Shown piece after piece: positions 46,231 to 57,125 of a stretch of DNA of 60,000 bases (position 1 is its first letter; every line of letters starts with the position of its first letter). The stretch comes from Cryptomeria japonica (Eukaryota > Streptophyta > Pinopsida > Cupressales > Cupressaceae), in contig NC_081408.1 of the NCBI RefSeq assembly GCF_030272615.1, positions 337,684,793 through 337,744,792 on the forward strand, written 5' to 3'. The notes below the pieces were generated by a model that saw only the letters and a list, made by a program, of their open reading frames with translations, ran no database searches and had not been told where the DNA came from. The position numbers and the translations under genes are program-made.

Positions 46231-46598
46231 ATCTCCCGCTTTGGCATTGATGGCAACACTAGATGTGAAAACATCCAAGTGCCAAGAAGTCCCAAACAAG
46301 TCTCCCCCAATGGAAGATATCCAATGAAATGATATGATAATGAAGTTCTGAACCAAATAACCAAACCATAGACCAAACTCCCCCTGTGACTAATATCTCT
46401 ATTAAGCTCTATTTTTCACATGTTTATCTCTCCCCCTTTGACATCAATGCCATAAATCTGACATAAACAAAAAAAAATTCATAAAAACCTCTAAACCACA
46501 CAACTGACTACTCCCCCTAAGTAGTAGCACCAACTCGTCAATCCAGAATGAATAATAGTTCTGATAATTCATACCAGACTGATGCCAATCCACATCAC

Positions 46599-47803
46599 TC
46601 AAGTCTCAAATGGAGGGGAAAAGACCCCCAATCTATCTCTAAAATACTCAAATGATTCCTTTGGAAAAGGTTTAGTGACGATATCTGCAATCTTCTCTTT
46701 AGTGTTCACATAAACCAATCTGACTTCATTTGCTTCCACCTTTTCTTTCAAAAAGTTATAATACTTGATTGATATGTGCTTTGTCTTAGAATGAAATACC
46801 AGATTCTTTGATATGTCAATAGCAATAGGGTTATCATAGTGAATAACTACCAGTTCATTGCAATCTACCCTTATATTCTTCGACATTTTCTTCATCCATA
46901 GAATTTGTGTACAATTAGTAGCAGCAACAACATACTCAGCTTCAACAGTAGATAAAGAAGTACATGTCTATTTCTTGGTGATCCATGCAATAGTTGTCTT
47001 TCCAAGAAAGAAATCTCAAAGGGATGTGCTTTTCCGGTCATCTATATCTCCAGCCCAATCTACATATGTATATGCACATAGTGTAAAGTCACATCTTTAG
47101 GATACCACAAACCATATTCAGTTGTTCCTTGAGAATATCTGAAAAATCCTTTTCACTACACTCTCATGATTCTCTCTAGGATCACTCTGATACCTTGATA
47201 CAATACAAACATCATTCATTATATCCGGTCTAGTCTGAGTCAAATATAGAAGACCTCCAATCATAGATTTATACCTTGTAGGATTTACTGGAGCTGATAC
47301 ATCTTTCTTTGTCAATTTCTCACTTGTAACGATAGGAGTACCAACTGGTTTAGAATTTTCCATACCAAATTTCGTCAGCAACTCTCTAGCATACTTATTT
47401 TGACAGATGAAAATATGTTATCAGTCTAATTAATCTGCAAACCTAAGAAAAATCTCATTTCTCGAGTCATAGACATCTCAAATTCATTCTTCATATTATC
47501 AGAGAATTCCATACATAACTTTTCCTCACCTCCAAAAATGATATCATCCACAAAGACCTCAATAATAAATATGCCATCATTAGTGATCTTATAGTATAAG
47601 TTACTGTCAGCATTACCTTTAGTGAAACCAAGCTTCAAAAGAAATTTGTCCAATCTATCATACCAAGCTCTAGGTGCTTGTTTCAATCCATATAAAGCTT
47701 TCCTTAATCTACAAAGCATGTTATTGTCATTTGAAAGTGAAAATCCATCAGGTTTCTCAATGTAGACTACCTCTTCAATATCTCCATTTAAAAATGCACA
47801 CTT
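46599..47803 (-). pseudogene. Element E reverse transcriptase and RNase H
   Basis: On the - strand: CAFLNGDIEEVVYIEKPDGF (about 47800-47740), [19 protein letters not shown], the catalytic FVDDIIFGG (about 47550), GLLYLTQTRPDIM (about 47235) and RNase H pieces with DNPIAIDISKNLVFHSKTKHI (about 46840-46770) and TKPFPKESFEYFRDRLGV. Frameshifts near 47400 and 47110 separate the parts, and a TAG lies at about 46966. The catalytic FVDD is intact; everything upstream of CAFLNG is missing. Confidence 0.85.
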
Positions 47804-47908
47804 TGTTGGCATATGTGCAGAGTTTGATGACATGATGGGATTGTATGTTGTCATTGATGTCAATATGCTGAAGTATGAACCGATATATTGAAGTAAGCAA
47901 ACTGGAAA
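47804..47908 (+). repeat. Element G 5' LTR, first part
   Basis: It begins TGTTGGCATATGTG at the break point in E's RT and includes TGTTGTCATTGATGTCAATATG. Element F is inserted after 105 bases. The LTR continues at 55694. The left flank CACTT (47799-47803) would be G's target duplication. Confidence 0.7.
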
Positions 47909-49418
47909 TGTTAGTTCTAATACTTAATGTAAAGTATAGATGCCAATAGCTAACAAGATGAGAGTTGGGGGGGGGGTGGTGAATCATACAAACTTAATCT
48001 TCCATAAAATCAACAGATTCAACCTCGGTAACTTATACTTCAGCAACTTAACCAAAAACTGCTAAACATGAAAACTTATGAACACATAATCATAATAACA
48101 CTCATTACACCAGATTTAATATGGAAACCCAAATAGGGAAAAACCACTATGGGATTTTGGACCCACTAAGAAATATACTCTTCTAGAATATGCTCGGTTA
48201 AAAGCAAATCCTATTAAAGATTACAAACACATTGCTAGATGTGACCCAGTTAAGGGATTTCCCTCAGATCTGTTAGGATCTTCACTTTGTTAGAAGTGAC
48301 CTTGTTAAAGGATATCAAACACTCATTTTGAATACCTTGCTAGAGGGTTTACATATAAGACTGTTAAGTCCACTTGGTTAAGAGATTTTCTGTCACTTAC
48401 AAAATAACAGTAATACAAATCTATCTGCAACTTCACATCTAAAATGCTAAAGCAAATTCTTATTTGCTCAAACAATCTGGTCATAGGATTTATCTTGTCC
48501 CTCTGCTGGGCTCTCTACTCTGTTATTCAAATAGGTCTTCAAGCTTCTGTGCTCGGTAATCACTATGTAGCATCCCCTGTGCATACACTTGCCCGCATGC
48601 ATTGTTTATTAACAATTCCTTATTTATAAACAATTGCTAACCGCTAAATTTCCTTGATCACATTTCCCATGATCAATCTTAGCCATCAGATCTTCAAACT
48701 TGACTAGGTTCAATGTATCCTTTCGATCTGAAAATGTTTTACCTTACCTTGGGACTTGCATTCCCTTCTTGGAACTTGCACAAGGTTATTGCGGTTCAAT
48801 CTGCACTGTAGATCTTCCTGTCGATTTTCCTTTGCCATAGATCCTTAACAAACTTCATGCATAGCATACCAATCATTTATACATCTCCAGCTAATCATTG
48901 TCCTTTATTAAATAATGTTTTTATCCATCCAATGCGCACTGTCATAACTCGGTTGCAACTCGGTAAATACTAAACTTTACTCGGTAGACATTCCGCCTTC
49001 ATTAACCGATATCGATAACCTTAGGGTTTACTGACTAGGTTCCTTGCTCGGTGACATAGTATAGTATAAACCTTACAATAAACAATATATGTATAATAAC
49101 AAAACAATCTAAACATCATGATCTCATCATTGTCTAACTCGGTAATAGTTGCCCATTGAATAACTTATTCCTCCCTTTATTCATCACATTCTTTTTGTGT
49201 CTTTTACCGACATCTTAATTCTATTCTAATCAATCTTCTCAAGATATGGCAACATCATACGAATCAGATAATCAATCTCTTGACATGAATGACAAAATAA
49301 TGGTATAAAGATAGTTATCATCCTTCTTCAGTTATATCAATAATATTCAACAACCTTCTCAATATCAACAATCTCCTGATATTGAAATGCCAACATCTTT
49401 CTTACTGTAATGCCAACA
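47909..49418 (-). repeat. Element F 3' LTR
   Basis: 1510 bp, TGTTGGCATTACAG...AGAACTAACA in element orientation. A TATA-like box TTTATAAATAAGG lies at about 48630-48618 on the - strand. A G-run (10-12 bases on the + strand at about 47970) differs in length from the partner. Confidence 0.92.
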
Positions 49419-49429
49419 ATCTCCCCCTT
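49419..49429 (-). other. Polypurine tract of element F
   Basis: On the - strand AAAGGGGGAGAT lies before the 3' LTR. Similar purine-rich words occur again at about 49620 and 49695. Confidence 0.8.
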
Positions 49430-49929
49430 TGGCATTGATGGAAAAACCAATAATTAAATGGTAATACCAACAAGATATTCAAATTGATTTAGATTCAGAT
49501 TGCTATTATACTTCTCCTGTTATCCTTGAGCTGTTAAAATCTTCTGAAGTCTTCTTCCTTTTCATTAGGCTTTTGAGTTGTTGACTTACATTTAGTCTTC
49601 TCCATTTTTGCAATCTTCTCCCCCTGTCATTAGTCTTCTATTATTCATCATTCATTCAACCATTTAGTCTTCCAGCCAAACCATTTATAGTCTTCTCCCC
49701 CTTTGACAACAATGCCAAAAAGTAAAAGAACTAAATCATTATTTCTTCCTCTGTGAACAAATTTGCCTTGCTGTGTAACAACTATGTCTCGGTCAGATCA
49801 ACTTGTCTCTATTCAAAATTTCTTGCACAACTTTAGAAAGAAAAAAAACTTTCTAAAGTGCATAAATTAGCATCAATCCACACATAATATTTTGTAGATT
49901 AATCGAACTGATGCTTTCACCGAACTCAG

Positions 49930-50449
49930 TCAGTGAGTAGAAGATAGGGGTAGGACCCCTAACTTGGTTCTGAGATACTCAAAAGTGTCCCTTGGCAATG
50001 GATTTGTGAAGATATCTACTAATTGCTCCTTTGAACTGATATATTCCAGCACAACTTTCTTCTCTTGAACTTCTTCTCTGAGATAGTGATACTTTATAGA
50101 TATATGCTTTGTCTTAGAGTGCATCACTGGATTCTTTGAAATGTTAATGGCACTAGTATTATCACAGAATATAGTTACTGGCTCAGTAACTTTCTCATTT
50201 ATACCTTCCAACAGTTGTTTGATCCATGCTATATTGGTACAATTTAATGCTGCAACAACATATTCAGCTTCTGCTATTGACTATGAGATACATCCTTGTT
50301 TCTTGCTAAGCCAACTCATTAGTCTTTCTCCTAAAAAGAAAGCTCCACCACTTGTGCTTTTCCTATCATCTATGTTGCCTGCCCAATCAGCATCAGTATA
50401 AACTTTTAAATCAAAATTCTTCTTCTTTTCATATACTAAGCCATAATCT
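49930..50449 (-). pseudogene. Element F RNase H
   Basis: Read on the - strand after a frameshift near 50450: YTDADWAGNIDDRKSTSGGAFFLG, AEAEYVVAALNCTNIAWIKQLL, then ITIFCDNTSAINISKNPVMHSKTKHI-type text (about 50170-50100) and TNPLPRDTFEYLRTKLGV. A TAG breaks CIS/SIAEAEY at about 50283. It ends shortly before 49930. Confidence 0.85.
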
Positions 50450-51520
50450 TTAGTGCCTCCCAGGTATCTGAAAAATTCTCTTGATTGCTGTCATATGTGT
50501 CTCCTTGGGATCTGCAGAGAATCTTGCTACAATACCTACTGCATGTGCTATATCCAGTCTACTATGCATGACATATTGCAATTTTCCAATCATAGATCGG
50601 TAAAGTGTCTCATCAACAGATGCATATTCATCATTCTTTGATAATTTACAGTTAGTAGTCATAGGAGTACTTACTGATTTAGAATCCTCCATTCCAAATT
50701 TCTTCAAGATTTCCTTTATGTACTTGGATTGAGCAATGAAAATCTCATCTTTCATTTGCAGTATCTGTAAACCTATAAAATACTTTATCTTTCCGATTAG
50801 TGACATCTCAAATTCTTTGCACATTTCATTTCCAAAATTCTTGCATAAGGAGTCATTACCACAAAATATAATGTTATCAACAAATATGGCTGAGATCAGT
50901 ATTCCATTGTCCTCATCTTTCTTCATGTACATATTGTTGTTTTCACTTGTCCTTATAAAACCAATCTTGATCAAATAAGAGTGCAATCTTTCATACCATG
51001 CTCTAGGTGCTTGCTTCAGACCATATAAAGCTTTGTTCAGTTTGCATACCTGATCTTTACTATTGTCTTCAACAAATCCTTCAGGTTGTTCAATGTAAAC
51101 TTCTTCTTCTAGTATACCATTCAAAAATGCAGATTTGACATCCATTTGATATACCTTGAAATTTTTGAAAGAAGCATATACCAACAATGTTCTTACGCCC
51201 TCAAGTCTAGCCACAGGTGCAAAACTCTCACCATAATCTATTCCTTCTTCTTGAGCATAACCTTTGCAAACTAGTCTTGCTTTGTTGCGAATGACTTCAC
51301 CTTTTTCATTTAGCTTGTTTCTAAAAATCCACTTAGTACCAATTACATTTTTGTCCTTTGGTCTTGGGATTAGTGTCCATGTGTCATTCTTCTTTATCTG
51401 ATCAATTTCTTCTGTCATAGAATTTACCCAATCTTCAGTGTTAAATGCCTCTTTCACTATTCTCGGTTCAAATTCAGGTATTAGACATGTGTTCTGTCTC
51501 AGTTTGTTTCTTGTCATCAA
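50450..51520 (-). pseudogene. Element F reverse transcriptase
   Basis: A 356-codon open frame: [23 protein letters not shown] (in parts), [62 protein letters not shown]. The catalytic motif reads FVDNIIF in place of FVDD: the second catalytic Asp is Asn (about 50875), which would kill polymerase activity. The rest looks almost intact. It ends at a frameshift at the KRIF...GG region. Confidence 0.9.
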
Positions 51521-52479
51521 TGGATCATCCTTATCTCCTATAATCTGACTTGATGCATGATGTCTTCTGACATACTTGGCTAATATAGTCTCGGTAGGTT
51601 TTGTATGATCTTCTTCATCATTCGGTAATTGGACATTATCTTCATTTTCTTCAGTAGCTTTCTCGGTTGAACATAAAAAATTTCTTCATAATCTTCTGGT
51701 TCTTTGGAATTTCCTTCATCATTTCTTTCTGCAAATTCATCAATTTTTACATTTGCACTTTCCACTATTTTGTTAGATGATTTGATCAAACATTTAAATG
51801 CTTTACTTCTAGAAGAATAACCAAGAAATGTTCCTTCTTCACTTTTCTAATCAAATTTTCTATTTCTATCATCTTTGTGAACATAGCATCTACTTCCAAA
51901 GATTTTAAAATAACTTACATTAGGTTTCTTGTCATACCAGATCTCATATGGTGTCTTCATAGTTCCTTTCTTCAGTTGAACTCAGTTAAGGGTGTAAACA
52001 ACAGTGCTAATTGCTTCTCTCCAAAATGTTTGAGGTACCTTGTTTTCTGTCATCAGGGTTCTAGCACAATCCACAATTGATCTATTTCTTCTCTCAGCTA
52101 TCCCATTTTGCTGAGGTGTTCTCAGTGCAAATACTTGCCTCTTTATACCATGATCATTGCAGAATAAGTTAAATTCATCAGAAGTGAATTCTCCTCCTCT
52201 ATCAGATCTAAGACATTTTAGTTGTCTTCCTGTTTCATTTTCAACTCTTGCCTTGTACCACTTGAACATTTGAAAAGCTTCTGATTTTTCTTTTAAAAAC
52301 ATAACTGACATCATCCTTAAGTAATCATCCACAAATAATATGAAATATTTATCACCATAATAACTTTGAACTTTCATAGGACCACAAAGATCAGTATGTA
52401 CTAGATCTAAAATTCCTATAGAAGTGTAGGACTTACTTGTAAAGCTTGATCTTGTCATCTTACCCATCTGGCATCCTCA
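51521..52479 (-). pseudogene. Element F integrase core and linker
   Basis: Integrase core: LDLVHTDLCGPMKVQSYYG (Asp, about 52410), CLRSDRGGEFTSDEF (Asp, about 52210) and TPQQNGIAERRNRSI (Glu, about 52110), then TFWREAISTVVYTLN. Stops at 52477 (TGA), 51982 (TGA) and about 51850 (TAG). The linker to RT contains a charged segment (51580-51789). Confidence 0.85.
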
Positions 52480-53091
52480 GCACATAACATTCTTAGGTTT
52501 TTCAAGACTCGGTAGACCTCTTACTCGGTGCTTCTTACTTATTTTGATCAGATTATCAAAATTTACATGACAAAACATTTTATGCCATAACCAAGTATCA
52601 TCTATCTTTGCATAAAGACACTTGTTCCAAGTTGAGTCAAGATGAAATGTATTACCTTTTGTTTGTGTCCAGGTAGTAGCTAACTTTCCATGCTTGTCAT
52701 GAACTTTGACAATTCTTTTCTGAAATTCTATTTGGTATCCTGTATTGTTTAGCTGTGCTACACTAAACAAATTGTATTTCAATCCTTCAACCCAGTATAC
52801 ATCATCACATTTAGCATTGCCAAGAAGTATTATAGATCCTTTACCTTTCATCGGACATGGTGCATCATTACCAAATCTTACATAGCCTCCATCATAGTCC
52901 TCTAATTTAACAAACTTGTGTTTATCACTTGTCATATGATGTGAGCATCCACTGTCTATGATCCAAGAATCATTATTATTTATGTGAGATATTAGAGCTT
53001 TTTCTTCATACCTTTCCTCATCAGATCCATCTTTAATAGCCACATAAACAACTTCCTCAGTATCAGTTTCATCAGATTCATCATCATTGGA
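52480..53091 (-). pseudogene. Element F protease and pre-integrase
   Basis: Protease site WIIDSGCSHHMTSDKHKF (about 52960). Then GLKYNLFSVAQLNNTGYQI, LWHKMFCHVNFDNLIKISKK (pre-integrase) and PKNVMC, with the zinc finger split by the TGA at 52477-52479. Upstream, a TAA at 53092-53094 separates it from gag. Confidence 0.85.
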
Positions 53092-54105
53092 TTACTCATC
53101 TGCTACTAGACATGTGTTTCTATCTCTCCTTCTGAAGTCTCGGTGTCCTCTGTATTGGTTATCTTTCTGCCTGTTATCTCGGTATTCTCTCTTTTCACTA
53201 GATTCTTTGTCAGGGCAGTTAGAAGCCATATGTCCTATTTTATCACAATTGAAACATTTTAAAGGTAGCTTTCCTTTATACTTACATTTTCCTCTCAGTA
53301 ACCTTCTGGCTAATAATGCTTTAAATTCTTCTTGCTTCTTGATTTCCTCATACAGTTTGTGCACTTTTTCCATGTTCCTGCGAAATCTTTCAGTTGCTTC
53401 GCTGTGATCCCCTTCAGAGTACTTACTCATCTTATCATTGTAATCATCATATTCACCAATATGAAAAGAACTGAATGCAGATTCAACTTTATTTACCGAA
53501 GACCCACTGTTATCAAAATTACTTAACTCAAATGCATGTAGCTTACCAATAGTAGCATCCAAAGAAACTGACATATTAGGTACAGACCTCAATTCATTGA
53601 TTGTAGAGACTCAAATAGCATAAGCTGGTAGAAGGGTTCTCAAAAACTTACTTGTTATATCCTTTTCTTCAATAGTTCCACCCGCTCCTTTAATTTGATT
53701 GACAATCTCCTTTAGTCTTGTACTGTATTGTGTTATGTTCTCACCTTCATTCATTTTCATGGATTCAAGTTGTCCTCTTAGACTATCTAGTTTTGCTCTT
53801 TGAACATGTTCATCACCTCCATACACATATATGAGCTTAGTCCACATTGCTTTTGCATCATTACAACCTTCTAGATAATTAAACTTTGAGTCGGTCAATG
53901 CTGATGTAATTTCAATCATAGCTTGAATATGTTCTTGCTTTGCCTTAATCTCCTCCAAGGTCATAGGGTTGGTTCTCAGTGCAATGTAATCATTCTCCAG
54001 ATAATATGTTTCATATTCTCCAATTCCTGATAAATGCAGCTTCATCCTTTTCTGCCATGTGGAGAAACTTGACTTGTTCAACTTCGGTGCATCCCTTTTA
54101 TACAT
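53092..54105 (-). pseudogene. Element F gag
   Basis: Gag from the ATG at 54105 (MYKRDAPKLNKSSFSTWQKRMKLHL...), with LTDSKFNYLEGCNDAKAMWTKL-type text and LDSLRGQLESMKMNEGENITQY. After a TGA at 53611-53613 comes the C-terminal part with an intact knuckle CFNCDKIGHMASNC (about 53250). It would form the particle and bind RNA. Confidence 0.88.
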
Positions 54106-54157
54106 CTTCGGATCTTTGCCTCAAGTACCTTTAAACTTTTTCTTCTAGAGTCGAAAG

Positions 54158-54170
54158 CTCTGATACCAAT
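54158..54170 (-). other. Primer-binding site of element F
   Basis: On the - strand TTGGTATCAGAGC, one base after the 5' LTR end. Initiator tRNA-Met type. Confidence 0.93.
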
Positions 54171-55693
54171 TGTTAGTTCTGATACTTAATGTAAAGTACA
54201 GATTCCAATAGCTAACAAGATGAGAGGGGGGGGGGTGAATCATACAAACTTAATCTTCCATAAAATCAACAGATTCAACCTCGGTAACTTATACTTCAAC
54301 ATCTTAACCAAAAACTGCTAAACATGAAAACTTATGAACACATAATCATAATAACACTCATAACACCAGATTTAACATGGAAACCCAAATAGGGAAAAAC
54401 CACTGTGGGATTTCAGACCCACTAAGAAATATACTCTTCTAGAGTATGCTCGGTTAAAAGCAAATCCTGTTAAAGATTACAAACACATTGCTAGATGTGA
54501 CCCGGTTAAGGGATTTCCCTCAGATCTGTTAGGATCTTCACTTTGTTAGAAGTGACCTTGTTAAAGAATTTCAAACACTCATTTTGAATGTTACCTTGCT
54601 AGAGGGTTTACATATAAGACTGTTAAGTCCACTCGGTTAAGAGATTTTCTGTCACTTACAAAATAACAGTAATACAAATTTATCTGCAACTTTGCATCTG
54701 AAATGCTAAAGAAGATTCTTATTTGCTCAAAACAATCTAGTCATAGGACTTATCTTGTCCCTCTGCTGGGCTCTCTACTCTATTATTCAAACAGGTCTTC
54801 AAGCTTCTATGCTCGGTAATCACTATGTAGCATCCCCTATGCATACACTTGCCCGCATGCATTGTTTATTAACAATGCCTTATTTATAAACAATTGCTAA
54901 CCGCTAAATCTCCTTGATCACATTTCCAATGATCAATCTTAGCCATCAGATCTTCAAACTTGACTAGGTTCAATGTATCCTTTTGATCTAAAAACATTTT
55001 ACCTTACCTCGAGACTTGCATTCCCTTCTTGGAACTTGCACAAGGTTATTGTGGTTCAATCTGTGCTGTAGATCTTCCTGCCAATTTTCCTTTGCCATAG
55101 ATCCTTAAAAAACTTCATGCACGACATACCAATAATTTATACATCTCTAGCTAATCATTGTCCTTTATTAAATAATGCTTTTATCCATCCAATGTGCACT
55201 GTCATAACTCGGTTGCAACTCGGTAAATACTAAACTTTACTCGGTAGACATTCCGCCTTCATTAATCGATATCGATAACCTTAGGGTTTACCGACTAGGT
55301 TCCTTGCTCGGTGACATAGTATAGTATAAAACTTACAATAAACAATATATGTAGAATATCAAAACAATCTAAACATCATGATCTCATCATTGTCTAACTC
55401 GGTAATAGTTGACCATTGAATAACTTATTCCTCCCTTTATTCATCACATTATTTCTGTGTCTTTTACCAACATCTTAATTCTCTTCTAATCAATCTTCTC
55501 AAGATATGACAACATCATACTAATTCAGATAATCAATCTCTTGACATCAATGACAAAATAATGTTATAAAGATAGTTATCATCCTTCTTCAGTTATATCA
55601 ATAATCTTCAACAACCTTCTCAATATCCTTACTGAATATCAACAATCTCTTGATATTGAAATGCCAACAATCTTTCTTACTGTAATGCTAACA
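54171..55693 (-). repeat. Element F 5' LTR
   Basis: 1523 bp, the partner of 47909-49418. TATA-like box at about 54890-54878 (- strand). Confidence 0.92.
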
Positions 55694-57054
55694 GGTAAGT
55701 GAACCGGTATGATGGTATGAACCAGTATATGCAAGGTGAACTAGTATGTTGGAGTGTGAACCGGTATATGTAAATTTTGTATCGGGGTTTCATTTGATAT
55801 GACTACCGCTTGGTAGTCTCAGCTTTAGGGTTTCCGGTTGATGCATTTCAAGTCTGTGTGATTCGACCGACGAGATCCTGTGATGAGTTAGCATTGAAAT
55901 GAAGATTAGATCGTGTTGCCACATTAGCCTTATGCGCATGAAGAATTTCCTTGAGGATCTTGCATGAAGAAGATTGATTCTATCTACCTCGGGAATGTGC
56001 AAAATCTTAGTAAATGGTGGAGAGCGTGTGATGGGTTATCAACTTCTAGAAGTGGTGAAGAATGGACGATGGAGAGCGTCTTGAGATTTGTTCAAGATTG
56101 TTTTACCCTATGTAATGTGTTTGAATGATCAGGATTGGACCGACTGTATTGTTAGCCTAGGTGCTTAGGGTTTTAGGTTTTTGCTACCAACCTAATTGTT
56201 GTCTATAAGGTCGATGATGATTTTCATTTGAAGTTGTTGGCAAATGATTGTATGTGAAGTGATTCTTTCTAGACTGAAGAAGTGAGTAGAGATCTATAGA
56301 GTGTGATTGCAGATTTAAAGGAATTGAAGCAGATCTACCTTGGCATTAAGTGTTATTAAAAGATCAATGTATTGCCTGTTGACTTCTAACCATTTCAGCA
56401 GATGGAAAATCCCTTTACCAGGTAGCTTTAACAGGCTTTTTGTAAATCCTTTAACAGGGTGACTCAAAATCATTGAGTTCTTAAAATCCTCTTACAAGGT
56501 AACCTTAAACAAGGTTTTAACCTCTAACCAGGTATCTAGCCATCCCTTAATCGGGTGATCCCTAGCAGGATTGGTTCCTAGCAGAACCTGTTGTAATGTC
56601 TTTAACCAGACTAGGCTCCTAATAGAGTAGACTTCAGAAGAGTTCAAGAACAACTTGTAGGTATTCATCGCCACTGTGGTTTTTACCAGTTGGGTTTCCA
56701 TGTGAAAAATTATTGTGTTATGTGTGATTCTTTTTCATGTGATGTTTTAGTGTTTTCTGTTAAGAGGTAAAGCATGCTGATCCAATGGTCATTATATTTT
56801 TGATGTATTACTTGCTTAAACATATGGATGAAGCTAAGATGAGATATTAGGCTTTGAGAAGATCTAGATGTTACTGGTTTATGTCTTTTATAGTAATACT
56901 ATGTTTTACCGGTAGTGCCTTGTTTTAGATCGGTGATATTGTTTACCAGTTAGTGCAGTCTTTGCAGTTTAAGTTATCAAAGAAATTTTTGTCCATACTG
57001 ATTCACCCCCCTCTCATTATCTGTTGAGTATTTACTGTTCATCGTTATTCATCA
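55694..57054 (+). repeat. Element G 5' LTR, second part
   Basis: Continuation of G's LTR after element F, ending ATCA before the primer-binding site. With 47804-47908 it makes an LTR of about 1.46 kb. It includes words such as ATCCCTTAATCGGGTGATCC and CCAGGTAGC repeated with changes at about 56400-56600. Confidence 0.75.
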
Positions 57055-57055
57055 A

Positions 57056-57068
57056 TTGGTATTAGAGC
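57056..57068 (+). other. Primer-binding site of element G
   Basis: TTGGTATTAGAGC, initiator tRNA-Met type with one C-to-T change. Confidence 0.88.
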
Positions 57069-57125
57069 ATCCTCCACATCCTCTGTGTTATAAGCTTAAC
57101 TGTTTGAGGAAAAGATCCTATTCTA

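Larger units (their letters stand above)
45013..47803 (-). mobile_element. Element E: 3' half of a Ty1/copia element
   Basis: Minus-strand copia with its 3' LTR at 45013-46230, a purine tract (46231-46242, - strand AAAGCGGGAGAT) and the RNase H and RT coding region to 47803. There it is cut by the LTR of element G. The rest of E should lie right of G's 3' LTR, beyond the window. The left flank CATAT (45008-45012) is the expected target duplication copy. Confidence 0.8.
47909..55693 (-). mobile_element. Element F: Ty1/copia retrotransposon
   Basis: Complete, 7785 bp, - strand. LTRs lie at 54171-55693 (5') and 47909-49418 (3'). Flanks GGAAA (47904-47908) and GGTAA (55694-55698) form a target duplication with one mismatch. 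The interior has an initiator-Met primer-binding site, gag-protease-integrase-RT-RNase H and a purine tract. LTRs differ by about 4-5 % in sampled stretches. It is inserted in G's 5' LTR. Confidence 0.93.

Noticed and set aside
45716-46376. Short - strand frames in 45716-46376
   Set aside because: Nearly all of this lies within the LTR of copia E, and no domain is visible.
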